Shown one piece after another: positions 53,588 through 61,659 of a DNA stretch of 64,000 nt (position 1 is its first letter; each line of letters opens with the position of its first letter). The translations under genes and the position numbers were made by a program. The notes below the pieces were generated by a model. It was not told where the DNA came from. It saw nothing but the letters and a program-made list of their open reading frames with translations, and made no database searches. This DNA is from Pseudomonas sp. PIC25 (GTDB lineage Bacteria; Pseudomonadota; Gammaproteobacteria; Pseudomonadales; Pseudomonadaceae): assembly GCF_002286785.1 (NCBI RefSeq), contig NZ_MUJY01000132.1:30291-94290 (forward strand), in the 5' to 3' direction.

Positions 53588-55732
53588 ATGACTGACGCCA
53601 TCCGTTACGAAAAGGGCCAGGACGGGATCGTCGTTCTGACCATGGACATGCCTGGGCAGAGCGCCAACACCATGAACGCGGTGTACCGCGAGGCCATGGC
53701 CGGGATCGTCGACCGCCTGGAAGCCGAGAAAGATGCCATTGCCGGAGTGATCGTCACCTCGGCGAAGAAGACCTTCTTCGCCGGCGGGGATCTCAATGAA
53801 CTGGTCAAGGTCACCCGGGCCGACGCCACGGCGTTCTACCAGATGGTGCTTGGCATCAAGGCGCAGTTGCGCCGCCTGGAAACGCTCGGCAAGCCGGTGG
53901 TGGCCGCCATCAATGGGGCGGCCCTCGGCGGCGGCTGGGAAATCTGCCTGGCCTGCCACCACCGCATCGCCCTGGATGCGCCGGGCGTGCTGCTCGGCCT
54001 GCCGGAGGTCACCCTCGGCCTGCTGCCGGGCGGTGGCGGGGTGGTGCGCATGGTGCGCCTGCTGGGCATCGAGAAGGCCTTGCCCTATCTGGCCGAAGGC
54101 AAGAAGGTCCGCCCGGATACGGCGCTCAAGGCCGGGTTGATCCATGCCATCGCTTCCGACCGCGACGACCTCATGGCCAAGGCCCGCGCCTGGATCGCCG
54201 CCAACCCGAACCCGGTGCAGCCCTGGGACGAGAAGGGCTACAAGATTCCCGGCGGCACGCCGTCCAGCCCGAACGTGGCGCAGATGCTGGCCATTGCGCC
54301 GTCGGTGCTGCGCGACAAGACCAAGGGCTGCTTCCCGGCCCCGGAAAAGATTCTCTGCGCCGCGGTGGAAGGCGCCCAGGTGGACTTCGACACCGCGCAA
54401 CTGATCGAGACGCGCTACTTCACCGAACTGACCACCGGCCAGGTGGCGAAGAACATGATCGGCACCTTCTGGTTCCAGCTCAACGAGATCAACGCCGGCG
54501 GCTCGCGGCCGAAGGGCCATGAGCCCTATGTCACCCGCAAGGTCGGCGTGCTCGGTGCCGGCATGATGGGTGCGGGGATCGCCTATGTGTCGGCTGTAGC
54601 CGGTATCGACGTGGTGCTCAAGGACGTCTCCGCCGATGCGGCGGAGAAGGGCAAGGCGTATTCGGCCAAGCTGCTGGAAAAGAAAGTCAGCCGCGGCCAC
54701 ATGGCTGCCGAGAAGCGCGACGCCATCCTGGCGCGTATCCGTACCACCGACAAGGAAGCCGACTTCGAGGGCTGCGATCTGATCATCGAGGCCGTTTTCG
54801 AAGACCGCGATCTCAAGGCCAATGTCACCGCTGCCGCTGAGCGCGCGGCACTACCGGATGCGGTCATTGCTTCGAATACCTCGACCCTGCCCATCACCGG
54901 CCTGGCCCGCGCGGTGCAGAAGCAGGAGCGCTTCATTGGCCTGCATTTCTTCAGTCCAGTGGACAAGATGCCGCTGGTGGAAATCATCCGTGGCGAGCGC
55001 ACCAGCGACGCAACCCTGGCACGGGCCTTCGACTACGTCCTGCAGATCAAGAAAACCCCCATTGTGGTCAACGACCGGCGCGGCTTCTTCACTTCCAGGG
55101 TATTCGGTACCTTCACCAACGAGGGGCTGGCCATGCTTGGCGAAGGGGTGTCCGCCGCGATGATCGAGAACGAAGCGCGCAAGGCCGGCATGCCGGTGGG
55201 CCCGCTGGCGATCTCCGACGAGGTCTCATTGAGCCTGATGAGCCATATCCGCGCGCAGACTCGCAAAGACCTCGAAGCCGAGGGCCAGACCCTGCCGGAG
55301 CATCCGGCATTCGCTGTGATCGACCTTATGCTTGACGAGTACAAGCGACCGGGTAAGGCGGCTGGCGCAGGGTTCTACGACTACCCGGCCAACGGCAAGA
55401 AATACCTCTGGCCGGAACTCAAGGCCCGCTTCGAGAAGGCCGACCGGCAGATTCCCCAGGAAGACGTGCGCGACCGCATACTGTTCATCCAGGCCATCGA
55501 GACGGTGCGCTGCATGGAAGAGGGCGTGCTCACGTCAGTGGCCGATGCCAACGTCGGGTCGATCTTCGGTATCGGCTTCGCCGCCTGGACCGGCGGTGCG
55601 TTGCAATTCATCAACCAGTACGGGGTAAAAGACTTCGTCGCCCATGCCCACTACCTGGCGGAACAGTATGGCGAGCGTTTCGAGCCGTCGGCGCTGTTGT
55701 TGGAGAAGGCGGCGAAGGGCGAGAGCTTCTGA
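53588..55732 (+). CDS. Multifunctional enoyl-CoA hydratase / 3-hydroxyacyl-CoA dehydrogenase
   Basis: A 714-residue FadB/FadJ-type fusion. The N-terminal crotonase domain (1-~185) keeps both catalytic glutamates (GGGWEICLAC and GLPEV). The dehydrogenase half has the NAD motif GVLGAGMMGAGIA (~321) and FSPVDKMPLVEII with the conserved neighbourhood of the catalytic His (GLHFFSP). Two C-terminal helical domains follow. With the thiolase it forms a beta-oxidation pair. The preference for chain length is unknown. Start at MTDAIRYEKGQ. Confidence 0.94.
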   Translation: MTDAIRYEKGQDGIVVLTMDMPGQSANTMNAVYREAMAGIVDRLEAEKDAIAGVIVTSAKKTFFAGGDLNELVKVTRADATAFYQMVLGIKAQLRRLETLGKPVVAAINGAALGGGWEICLACHHRIALDAPGVLLGLPEVTLGLLPGGGGVVRMVRLLGIEKALPYLAEGKKVRPDTALKAGLIHAIASDRDDLMAKARAWIAANPNPVQPWDEKGYKIPGGTPSSPNVAQMLAIAPSVLRDKTKGCFPAPEKILCAAVEGAQVDFDTAQLIETRYFTELTTGQVAKNMIGTFWFQLNEINAGGSRPKGHEPYVTRKVGVLGAGMMGAGIAYVSAVAGIDVVLKDVSADAAEKGKAYSAKLLEKKVSRGHMAAEKRDAILARIRTTDKEADFEGCDLIIEAVFEDRDLKANVTAAAERAALPDAVIASNTSTLPITGLARAVQKQERFIGLHFFSPVDKMPLVEIIRGERTSDATLARAFDYVLQIKKTPIVVNDRRGFFTSRVFGTFTNEGLAMLGEGVSAAMIENEARKAGMPVGPLAISDEVSLSLMSHIRAQTRKDLEAEGQTLPEHPAFAVIDLMLDEYKRPGKAAGAGFYDYPANGKKYLWPELKARFEKADRQIPQEDVRDRILFIQAIETVRCMEEGVLTSVADANVGSIFGIGFAAWTGGALQFINQYGVKDFVAHAHYLAEQYGERFEPSALLLEKAAKGESF

Positions 55733-55740
55733 GGCAAACC

Positions 55741-55983
55741 CTACTGCTCGGCGCAGACATATCGGAAAGGTCCGGCAAACGGCCTTTCCGGCTCGCAGGG
55801 CGGGGTGCCGGCGAGGTGCTTCAGGGTAACGCTGGCTTCGCTGTGGCGGGCAATCGCCGAATTGCATTCGATGGTTCTGGCCAGCGCGCCCGCCGAGGCG
55901 TTACCGAAGCCCAGCAGGGACAGTCCGTTGGTCAGGGCGACCAGGCCGGCGACGGCAAGAAAGTGCTTCTTCTCCAGGGTCAT
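55741..55983 (-). CDS. Small secreted cysteine-containing protein, last gene of a four-gene cluster
   Basis: An 80-residue protein with a signal-peptide-like N terminus (MTLEKKHFLAVAGLVALTNG). The mature part has three cysteines (IECNSA, PPCEPE and YVCAEQ). The start at 55983 has only a weak GAAG upstream. The frame continues upstream through the next gene without meaning. It follows the 63-residue gene by 38 bp on the same strand. No family recognised. Confidence 0.6.
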   Translation of the reverse strand: MTLEKKHFLAVAGLVALTNGLSLLGFGNASAGALARTIECNSAIARHSEASVTLKHLAGTPPCEPERPFAGPFRYVCAEQ

Positions 55984-56021
55984 GATCTTCGTGTCTTCGG
56001 TAGTCGGCGTGATGCCGTCGT

Positions 56022-56213
56022 TCAACTTTTCAGGAGGGCGCCGACCGCCTGGCCGATCTGCGGCAGCGGGCTGAGGCTCGCGTCGCCGGTCGAGGCGGTA
56101 CGCGCGCTGCCGACGCTCATGCTCAGCGCCAGCAGGGTGGCGGCGATGACCGTATACAGGCCGATCCCGGCGAGGGCGCCGTTGCGGGCGTATTTCAGGG
56201 TGAGGCGGCTCAT
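56022..56213 (-). CDS. Small single-pass membrane protein, third gene of a four-gene cluster
   Basis: A 63-residue protein with one hydrophobic segment (GALAGIGLYTVIAATLLALSM) and a polar tail ending LPQIGQAVGALLKS. ACGGAG precedes the ATG by about eight bases. It is 14 bp from the preceding gene. No family is recognised. Confidence 0.6.
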   Translation of the reverse strand: MSRLTLKYARNGALAGIGLYTVIAATLLALSMSVGSARTASTGDASLSPLPQIGQAVGALLKS

Positions 56214-56227
56214 GGCGTGTTCTCCGT

Positions 56228-56434
56228 TCAGGCGGCGCGTCGGTTAGTCCGGCCACGAAGGGCTTCGCGGATCGCATGCTGCTCGCTCTGCCGGGTGGGC
56301 ATCTTCAGCGTTAGCAGGCTGCCGTCCTGGAGATGGATCGCCAGTTCGGACTCGAAGTGCAGCCCGGTCTCATCCAGGGTGGCGTAGGTCACGCCATAGC
56401 CGTTTCGCAGCGACAGGTTCTCGGCATTGCTCAT
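56228..56434 (-). CDS. Small soluble protein, second gene of a four-gene cluster
   Basis: A 68-residue protein starting MSNAENLSLRNGYGV, with alternating hydrophobic/polar residues (YATLDETGLHFESELAIHL) that suggest beta strands, and a basic C terminus. AAGGAG precedes its ATG. It lacks a signal peptide. No family recognised. Confidence 0.6.
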   Translation of the reverse strand: MSNAENLSLRNGYGVTYATLDETGLHFESELAIHLQDGSLLTLKMPTRQSEQHAIREALRGRTNRRAA

Positions 56435-56476
56435 GGTGGTCTCCTTGTCGAGTGCGCCGCCGGAGCGGCGCATGGC

Positions 56477-56614
56477 TCAGTGACTGGCAGGGCGCTTGTC
56501 GTCCTTGCCTTGGGCGGCGGAGGTCTTCGGCGTTGGGCGGTAGTATTCGGACGGCAGGCTGCTGGCGAAGGAAGAGGCGGCGGCCAGGCTGGCGATGGCG
56601 GCAAAGGTATTCAT
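56477..56614 (-). CDS. 45-residue protein, first gene of a four-gene cluster
   Basis: A short frame encoding MNTFAAIASLAAASSFASSL followed by a proline/lysine-rich tail (YYRPTPKTSAAQGKDDKRP). The alanine/serine-rich N terminus may be a weak signal sequence. GAGGAC precedes the ATG by eight bases. It is 42 bp upstream of the 68-residue gene. Real status is likely but not proven. Confidence 0.5.
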   Translation of the reverse strand: MNTFAAIASLAAASSFASSLPSEYYRPTPKTSAAQGKDDKRPASH

Positions 56615-56806
56615 GGCGATGTCCTCGTATTGGATAGGCTCGAAGCCGACGCCTGAATCATTGCCGAGGGTCGTCCAGCGCAGAAGTGAATGGCAAAGAT
56701 GATGAGTATCGAGCGCAGTGATACGAAGCAGGTTTGTCCAGCCTGTTCAGGATTTGTGGAGCTGTGTTAAAAAAAACGCACATCCGCTTCAGCCCCAGGA
56801 CCTGTC

Positions 56807-57535
56807 ATGCCGCTCCGCATCTGCATTCTCGAAACCGATATCCTTCGCCCCGAATTGATCGACCGTTACCAGGGCTATGGCCGCATGTTCGTCGACCTGT
56901 TCGCCCAGCAGCCGATCCCGGCCCGGTTCGAAGTCTTCAATGTGGTGGAAGGCCGCTATCCGGCGGATGAGGAGCGCTACGACGCCTATCTGGTCACCGG
57001 CAGCAAGGCGGATTCCTTCGGTAGCGATCCGTGGATTCAGACCCTCAAGACCTACCTGCTGGATCGTTACCAGCGCGGCGACAAGCTGCTCGGCATCTGC
57101 TTCGGTCACCAGCTCCTGGCCCTGCTGTTCGGCGGCCGCAGCGAGCGAGCGGAGCAGGGCTGGGGGGTTGGTACCCATCGGTATCAACTGCATCATCAGC
57201 CGGAATGGATGACGCCGCGGCAGGAGGAGCTGACGCTACTGATCAGCCATCAGGACCAGGTTACCCGTCTACCGGAAAACGCCACGCTGATCGCTTCCAG
57301 TGCGTTCTGCCCGATTGCCGCCTACTGCATCGAAGATCAGGTCCTTTGCTTCCAAGGCCATCCGGAGTTCATCCACGATTATTCGCGCGCGCTGCTCGAC
57401 CTGCGCCAGACAGCCTTGGGCGAGACGGTTTACCGTCAGGGTGTCGACAGCCTTGGGCAGGATCACCACGGCGTGACGGTGGCGGAGTGGATGATGCGCT
57501 TCGTTGCCCAGGGGCGGGTGGCGAATGCCCGCTAG
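56807..57535 (+). CDS. Class I glutamine amidotransferase-like protein
   Basis: A 242-residue GATase-fold protein. The nucleophile Cys98 is in LLGICFGHQLL and the His in CFQGHPEFIHD, giving a complete Cys-His-Glu type site. It is distinct from the GATase at 44939. Such stand-alone proteins are often annotated as probable amidotransferases in P. aeruginosa. The target is unknown. A run of eight A (about 56769-56776) upstream probably marks its promoter region. Confidence 0.87.
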   Translation: MPLRICILETDILRPELIDRYQGYGRMFVDLFAQQPIPARFEVFNVVEGRYPADEERYDAYLVTGSKADSFGSDPWIQTLKTYLLDRYQRGDKLLGICFGHQLLALLFGGRSERAEQGWGVGTHRYQLHHQPEWMTPRQEELTLLISHQDQVTRLPENATLIASSAFCPIAAYCIEDQVLCFQGHPEFIHDYSRALLDLRQTALGETVYRQGVDSLGQDHHGVTVAEWMMRFVAQGRVANAR

Positions 57536-57538
57536 AGG

Positions 57539-58321
57539 TCAGCGTTCGGGCTGATCTTTCGGGCACCAGAAAGTGGTGCGTCCGCCGACCTGGGCGACTG
57601 ACCAGGGGCTACCGCAGCGGGGGCATCGCTCGTCTTCATGGCGATGCGGTGTGAGCCAGCCGGCGGGCAGCTCCGGTCGCTTCCCTTCATGCGCGATGGC
57701 GGTTTCCAGCACCTCGCGCATACAGCGGAACAGGCGCGCGAAGTCGTCTTCGTTCAGTGCGTTCAGCGGTGTGCGCGGATGCAGGCCTGCCTGAAACAGC
57801 GTCTCGTCGCTGTACACATTGCCCAGCCCCGCCAGCTTGCTCTGGTCCATCAGCGCGGCTTTCAGCCCTCCGCGCTGCCCGAGACGTTCGCGGAAACCCC
57901 TGGCGTCCAGTGACAGCGCATCCGGTCCGATGCGATGGGCGTCCAGGTAGTCCCGCACTGCCTCGACCAACTCGACCCTACCCAGCATACGCCGCGAGCA
58001 GTAGCTGAGGCGCTGGTCGTCATCGAGCACGAACACCACCGCTTCGGATTTCTGCAGGGCTTCGTCGCTCTTCGCGAACTTCAGGTAGCCGGTCATGCCG
58101 AAATGCATCAGCAGCGCCTGTCCGTTATCCAGGTGGATGAACAGGTTCTTGCCGTGCCGCTCGCTGCGCGCGAGCCGGCGGCCTTTCACGCCGCGCTCCA
58201 AGACACTGGCCGGCTGCTCCAGCACACGCTTGTCGCGCACGGTCACGGTACGCACGGTCCGACCGACGGCGTGGGCGTCGACCAGGCGTTTGTCGAGTTC
58301 GAGATCGGGCAGTTCGGGCAT
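57539..58321 (-). CDS. Fpg/Nei-family DNA glycosylase
   Basis: A 260-residue formamidopyrimidine-DNA glycosylase family protein. After initiator Met removal the N terminus Pro-Glu (MPELPDLE) gives the catalytic Pro and Glu3; Lys58 lies in RHGKNLFIHL, and LMHFGMTG follows. The C-terminal zinc finger reads CPRC-x16-CPKD: three cysteines are present but the fourth position is Asp. It should repair oxidised bases, perhaps with altered specificity or zinc binding. Start at MPELP (58321); the seven-codon extension upstream is not compatible with the catalytic N terminus. Confidence 0.9.
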   Translation of the reverse strand: MPELPDLELDKRLVDAHAVGRTVRTVTVRDKRVLEQPASVLERGVKGRRLARSERHGKNLFIHLDNGQALLMHFGMTGYLKFAKSDEALQKSEAVVFVLDDDQRLSYCSRRMLGRVELVEAVRDYLDAHRIGPDALSLDARGFRERLGQRGGLKAALMDQSKLAGLGNVYSDETLFQAGLHPRTPLNALNEDDFARLFRCMREVLETAIAHEGKRPELPAGWLTPHRHEDERCPRCGSPWSVAQVGGRTTFWCPKDQPER

Positions 58322-58438
58322 GTTCGTATAGGCGCCCGGCACGGATGAAAGTTCTCCCGTTTCGCTGGTGGCGGCAGAGTGGACAGACTGCGTACACCGC
58401 TGTCGGAGCTAGAAATGCCCGGCAATCTGGAGGACCGC

Positions 58439-59233
58439 ATGTCGACCGCTCGCTCCCATGCTTCGCAGCACTCCGTCGAACGCCAGCGCTGGCGCCTGTT
58501 GCGGCAGGTGGAGGACTGGCTGGAGACACCGATGATCCTGCTTGGCTTCGTCTGGCTGGCCTTGACCGTAGTCGAGCTGGTGCGTGGCGTCTCGCCGTTG
58601 CTGGAGGCCCTCAATCGCTGGATCTGGGCGCTGTTCGTGGTCGATTTCCTGCTGCGCTTCAGCCTGGCGCCGCGCAAGCTGGGCTACCTGCGGCGCAACG
58701 TCCTCACCGCCGTGGCCCTGTTGCTGCCGGCCCTGCGCACCTTGCGCGTGCTGCGTGTGTTCCGGGTGTTGCGGGCGACCCGCGGGGTCACCCTGATGCG
58801 CATCCTGTCCTCCACCAACCGGGGCATGTCGGCACTGCGCCAAGCCATGCGGCGCCGGGGTGTCGGCTACGTGTTCAGCCTGACTCTGCTGGTGATTCTG
58901 GTGGGGGCGGCCGGCATGTATGCCTTCGAACGCGACAGCGCCGGCTTCGGCAGCTACGGCGAGGCGCTCTGGTGGACTGCCATGCTGATTACCAGCCTGG
59001 GCTCGGAGGCTTGGCCGCACACCGGCGAGGGGCGGGTGCTCTGCTTCATCCTCGCGCTTTATGGTTTCACCGTGTTCGGTTACGTCACGGCGACCCTGGC
59101 TTCGTTCTTCGTCGACCGCGATGCTGCGGACAAGCAATCCGCCACGGCCGGCCAGGCTTCCATCGAGAGTCTTCAGGAGGAGATTCGCCGCTTGCGCGAG
59201 GATATCCGCCGGCTGAACGACCCGTCGGGGTGA
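58439..59233 (+). CDS. Voltage-gated ion channel superfamily protein
   Basis: A 264-residue membrane protein with six predicted membrane segments (S1-S6) and an arginine-repeat segment RTLRVLRVFRVLRATR in the S4 position. The pore loop reads WTAMLITSLGSEAWPH, not the TVGYG of potassium channels. A C-terminal helix with LQEEIRRLREDIRRL may be a coiled coil. Start at 58439 with GGAGG five bases upstream; in-frame alternatives exist at 58415 and a GTG at 58379. Convergent/divergent neighbours give no hint. Confidence 0.83.
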   Translation: MSTARSHASQHSVERQRWRLLRQVEDWLETPMILLGFVWLALTVVELVRGVSPLLEALNRWIWALFVVDFLLRFSLAPRKLGYLRRNVLTAVALLLPALRTLRVLRVFRVLRATRGVTLMRILSSTNRGMSALRQAMRRRGVGYVFSLTLLVILVGAAGMYAFERDSAGFGSYGEALWWTAMLITSLGSEAWPHTGEGRVLCFILALYGFTVFGYVTATLASFFVDRDAADKQSATAGQASIESLQEEIRRLREDIRRLNDPSG

Positions 59234-59364
59234 TGGAGTGAGAACGGCGTCGCGTCTATAGGGTGCGCTCGTCGGCCGACAGGCGGCTGGGTCCCTCCAG
59301 GCGTAGACTCGAACGAAACGCCAGGCTCAGGGAGGGAGTAGGCACTGAAGAGGAGAGCACAACA

Positions 59365-59856
59365 GTGAAAGTCAGGACACTCCTTGCCGTTTCGGCATGC
59401 GTACTCATGGTTTCGGTCATGGTGGTACCGGATGCCAATCCGATTATCGGCTCCGCTTACGCTAAAGACGGTGGCGGTGGCGGTGGCGGTGGCGGTGGCG
59501 GTGGCGGAAACGGCGGAGGCGGTGGCAACGGTGGCGGTCATGGCGGTGGGCGTGGCGGCTCTGCCGGAGACGGCCATGGCGCCGGCAATGCAGTCGGCCG
59601 TAGCGAACAAGGTGTCGGCCACGGTAAGGGCCATGGGGCTGCAACGTCGGAAGCGGCGAAGTCCAAGGAAACCACCGGCCTGGCCAAGGCCATGGCCGTC
59701 GTCGCCAGCACCCCGGCCGCCTTGGCCGCTGCCCTCGGCCTGCAGCAAGCCTCGGTATCGACGACCAAGCATGACGAGGCGAGCGACGATGATACCGGTT
59801 CGACCGACGATACCGACGATTCGGCAAGTGAGAACGATCAGGTAGCTGTCCAGTAA
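59365..59856 (+). CDS. Secreted glycine-rich protein
   Basis: A 163-residue secreted protein starting at GTG 59365 (MKVRTLLAVSACVLM...) with GAGGAG upstream; the signal peptide ends near AYAK. The mature part has a poly-glycine run encoded by a hexanucleotide repeat, then GNGGGHGGGRGG-type stretches, a central neutral region and an acidic C-terminal tail (SDDDTGSTDDTDDS). No enzyme domain is present. It resembles cell-surface or matrix proteins; the role is unknown. It ends at a strong terminator. Confidence 0.75.
   Translation: MKVRTLLAVSACVLMVSVMVVPDANPIIGSAYAKDGGGGGGGGGGGGGNGGGGGNGGGHGGGRGGSAGDGHGAGNAVGRSEQGVGHGKGHGAATSEAAKSKETTGLAKAMAVVASTPAALAAALGLQQASVSTTKHDEASDDDTGSTDDTDDSASENDQVAVQ
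59470..59505 (+). repeat. In-frame GGTGGC hexanucleotide microsatellite
   Basis: Six tandem copies of GGTGGC encode 12 consecutive glycines in the secreted protein gene. Because the unit is six bases, slippage would change the glycine count without shifting the frame. Confidence 0.9.
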
Positions 59857-59875
59857 ACGGTTTGTAGCCCAAACG

Positions 59876-59905
59876 AAAAGCCCGGCCATCTCTGGCCGGG
59901 CTTTT
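59876..59905. terminator. Bidirectional rho-independent terminator
   Basis: Arms AAAAGCCCGGCCA/TGGCCGGGCTTTT fold around a small loop between the convergent glycine-rich and crotonase genes, with A and T runs on both sides. Confidence 0.92.
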
Positions 59906-59924
59906 GTTATGCGGAGGCGACGGC

Positions 59925-60614
59925 TCAGCCCAGGTGTTGCTTATCCAGCTCGATGGCCTTGTCCAGCGTCTCCAGCAGCGCTTTGCGTACCTTCAGCTTG
60001 GTGTTCCGGTGCGCCGTCATGTTGATCTTCTTCATCTGCCGGGCGGTTGCCAGGGCGACGGGCATCAACTCGCCGACCGGTACCACGCGGTCAAGGAAGC
60101 CTGCATCCACGGCTCCCTGCGGATCGAACATCTCGCCGTTGATCACCGAACGGTGGAAGGCCGACTTGCGCAGACGGTCGCGAGCCAGTTCGATACCGAC
60201 GTGGTGCATGGTCATGCCGATCTGCACTTCGTTCAGCCCGATATTGAACGGCCCCTCGACGCCGATCCGGTAGTCCGCCGAAAGCAGCAGGAAGGCCCCC
60301 TTGGCCACCGCGTGACCGGGGCAGGCGACGATGATCGGGTAGGGGTGGGCCAGCATGCGGCGCGCCAGGGTCGAACCCGCCGCGACCAGATCGATGGCGT
60401 TCTGCGGGCCGGAGGTCATCACCTTCAGGTCGTAACCGCCCGACAGGATGCCTGGCTGGCCGGTGAGGATGACGATCGCCTTGTCCTGTTCGGCGCGGTC
60501 CAGCGCTTCGTTGAAGGCGGCGATCACGTCCGGGGAAATGGCATTGACCTTGCCGTTGTTCAGCGTCAGGGTCGCGATGCCGTCGTCGAGGTGGTAGGAA
60601 ATCAGCTCACTCAT
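59925..60614 (-). CDS. Enoyl-CoA hydratase/isomerase family protein (crotonase)
   Basis: A 229-residue crotonase-fold protein. Oxyanion-hole segments are ILSGGYDLKVM and GHAVAKGAFLLLSAD. The second catalytic glutamate is present in IGLNEVQIGM, but the first catalytic glutamate position shows a hydrophobic residue (KGAFLLL). It may be an isomerase or a hydratase with a changed mechanism. Start at MSELISYHLDDG. It is isolated, not in an operon. Confidence 0.87.
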   Translation of the reverse strand: MSELISYHLDDGIATLTLNNGKVNAISPDVIAAFNEALDRAEQDKAIVILTGQPGILSGGYDLKVMTSGPQNAIDLVAAGSTLARRMLAHPYPIIVACPGHAVAKGAFLLLSADYRIGVEGPFNIGLNEVQIGMTMHHVGIELARDRLRKSAFHRSVINGEMFDPQGAVDAGFLDRVVPVGELMPVALATARQMKKINMTAHRNTKLKVRKALLETLDKAIELDKQHLG

Positions 60615-60813
60615 GGCGGGTTCCTTGTTGTGAAGTGGGGCAGACGTTACTCACCCGACCGGTGCAGGTAAAGCGCCGTGACTGACTGGCGAGTCAGCCA
60701 CGCCGGGGCATCCAGCCATTTCGCAAGGCCTCTATCGAAGCGATTCGAACAGCCAATTGGCTTCTTCCCTGAGCCGTCCTTTAGCGTAGGCGCGAATTCG
60801 GAGAGCCCCTGAA

Positions 60814-61035
60814 ATGTCATTTCAGTCTTTTCTTTGTGCGGGTTCGGCATTGCTCCTGCTGCTGGCCTCGGTGCTGATCGCCAACCGTGCCGTCATTCAC
60901 AATCCGATTGGCGTCTTCATCCTGTTCGTCTGCGGGCTGTTTCTCAGTCTGGGCTTCGTCCTCTTCGGCAACCAGCGCCTGGACGAACCGCCCGCAACCC
61001 CGGAAGCCTCCCGTCCGGACTCGCCTTACCCTTAG
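60814..61035 (+). CDS. Small membrane protein of unknown function
   Basis: A 73-residue protein with two hydrophobic segments (about 6-24 and 33-51) separated by a short loop and followed by a proline-rich acidic tail (NQRLDEPPATPEASRP). A weak GGAG precedes the ATG. It is on its own between the crotonase and tRNA-Ser. No family recognised. Confidence 0.6.
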   Translation: MSFQSFLCAGSALLLLLASVLIANRAVIHNPIGVFILFVCGLFLSLGFVLFGNQRLDEPPATPEASRPDSPYP

Positions 61036-61117
61036 CATCTGTTTTCAATGCAGCAGGGCCGACGCGCAGCAGATCGTAGGCAGATTCTTAAGCGCATGAA
61101 TCGCCTGAAAAAAATGT

Positions 61118-61146
61118 TTGCCTTCGGCAAATCATTCGACTACATT
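61118..61146 (+). promoter_or_regulatory. Sigma-70 promoter of tRNA-Ser
   Basis: A -35 box TTGCCT and a -10 box TACATT are separated by 17 bp, just upstream of tRNA-Ser, followed by a GC-rich discriminator (GCGCGCC) typical of stable-RNA promoters. Confidence 0.75.
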
Positions 61147-61184
61147 AGCGCGCCTCGACGGACCAGACGGTTCGCCGAGATTCC

Positions 61185-61274
61185 GGTGAGGTGTCCGAGC
61201 GGTTGAAGGAGCACGCCTGGAAAGTGTGTATACGGGAAACCGTATCGAGGGTTCGAATCCCTCCCTCACCGCCA
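61185..61274 (+). tRNA. tRNA-Ser(GGA)
   Basis: A complete class II tRNA. The acceptor arms GGTGAGG and CCTCACC pair; the discriminator G and CCA are encoded (61271-61274). The anticodon loop CTGGAAA gives anticodon GGA, reading UCC/UCU serine codons. The stem CACGC/GTGTG closes the loop and there is a long variable arm (TACGG-GAAA-CCGTA). The T arm has GGTTCGAATCC. Foreign-looking genes begin downstream, and tRNA-Ser genes are frequent integration sites. Confidence 0.95.
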
Positions 61275-61288
61275 CTTTCCGATTCAAG

Positions 61289-61319
61289 AAAAGCCCCTGA
61301 AGAAATTCAGGGGCTTTTT
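61289..61319 (+). terminator. Rho-independent terminator after tRNA-Ser
   Basis: AAGCCCCTGAA and TTCAGGGGCTTTTT form a strong stem with a run of five T, 15 bp after the tRNA end. Confidence 0.92.
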
Positions 61320-61359
61320 CGTTTCCGGGACGGAAAAGCCACCAAACAAGGACAACCCG

Positions 61360-61659
61360 TTGCTGGATAAACCCATACCGCTCGAGAACAAATGGCGGGA
61401 GCGGCGGCACAATCTGCTGATGGGGTTGGTCTATATCGCCCTCTCGCTGGCATTGCTCAAACCCAAGAACCTGACTGGCACCGTGGTTGCCGTAACGGTG
61501 TTGCCGTTTGGAATTCGCTTCGCCTTCATTCTTTATCGGAAATGGAATTCCCGGTTTGGCGGCAGCAAATTGATGACATTGGTCTGGCTGATTCTGGCTG
61601 GAGCAGCATTAGTACTGATCAAAACCTTGAGCGGACTTCTGGAAGGCCTGAATCTGTAA
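61360..61659 (+). CDS. Hypothetical membrane protein next to tRNA-Ser
   Basis: A 99-residue protein with about three hydrophobic segments (near residues 19-35, 41-59 and 72-95). The start is TTG at 61360, supported by AAGGA eight bases upstream; the first in-frame ATG is at codon 21. Basic residues flank the segments (NKWRERRHN, ILYRKWNSR). Base composition here is intermediate between the core and the AT-rich region that follows. No family recognised. Confidence 0.6.
   Translation: MLDKPIPLENKWRERRHNLLMGLVYIALSLALLKPKNLTGTVVAVTVLPFGIRFAFILYRKWNSRFGGSKLMTLVWLILAGAALVLIKTLSGLLEGLNL

Noticed and set aside
59384..59845. Alternative frame through the glycine-rich gene
   Set aside because: Its valine/alanine repeats come from the same hexanucleotide repeat read out of frame; the GTG frame has a signal peptide and ribosome-binding site.
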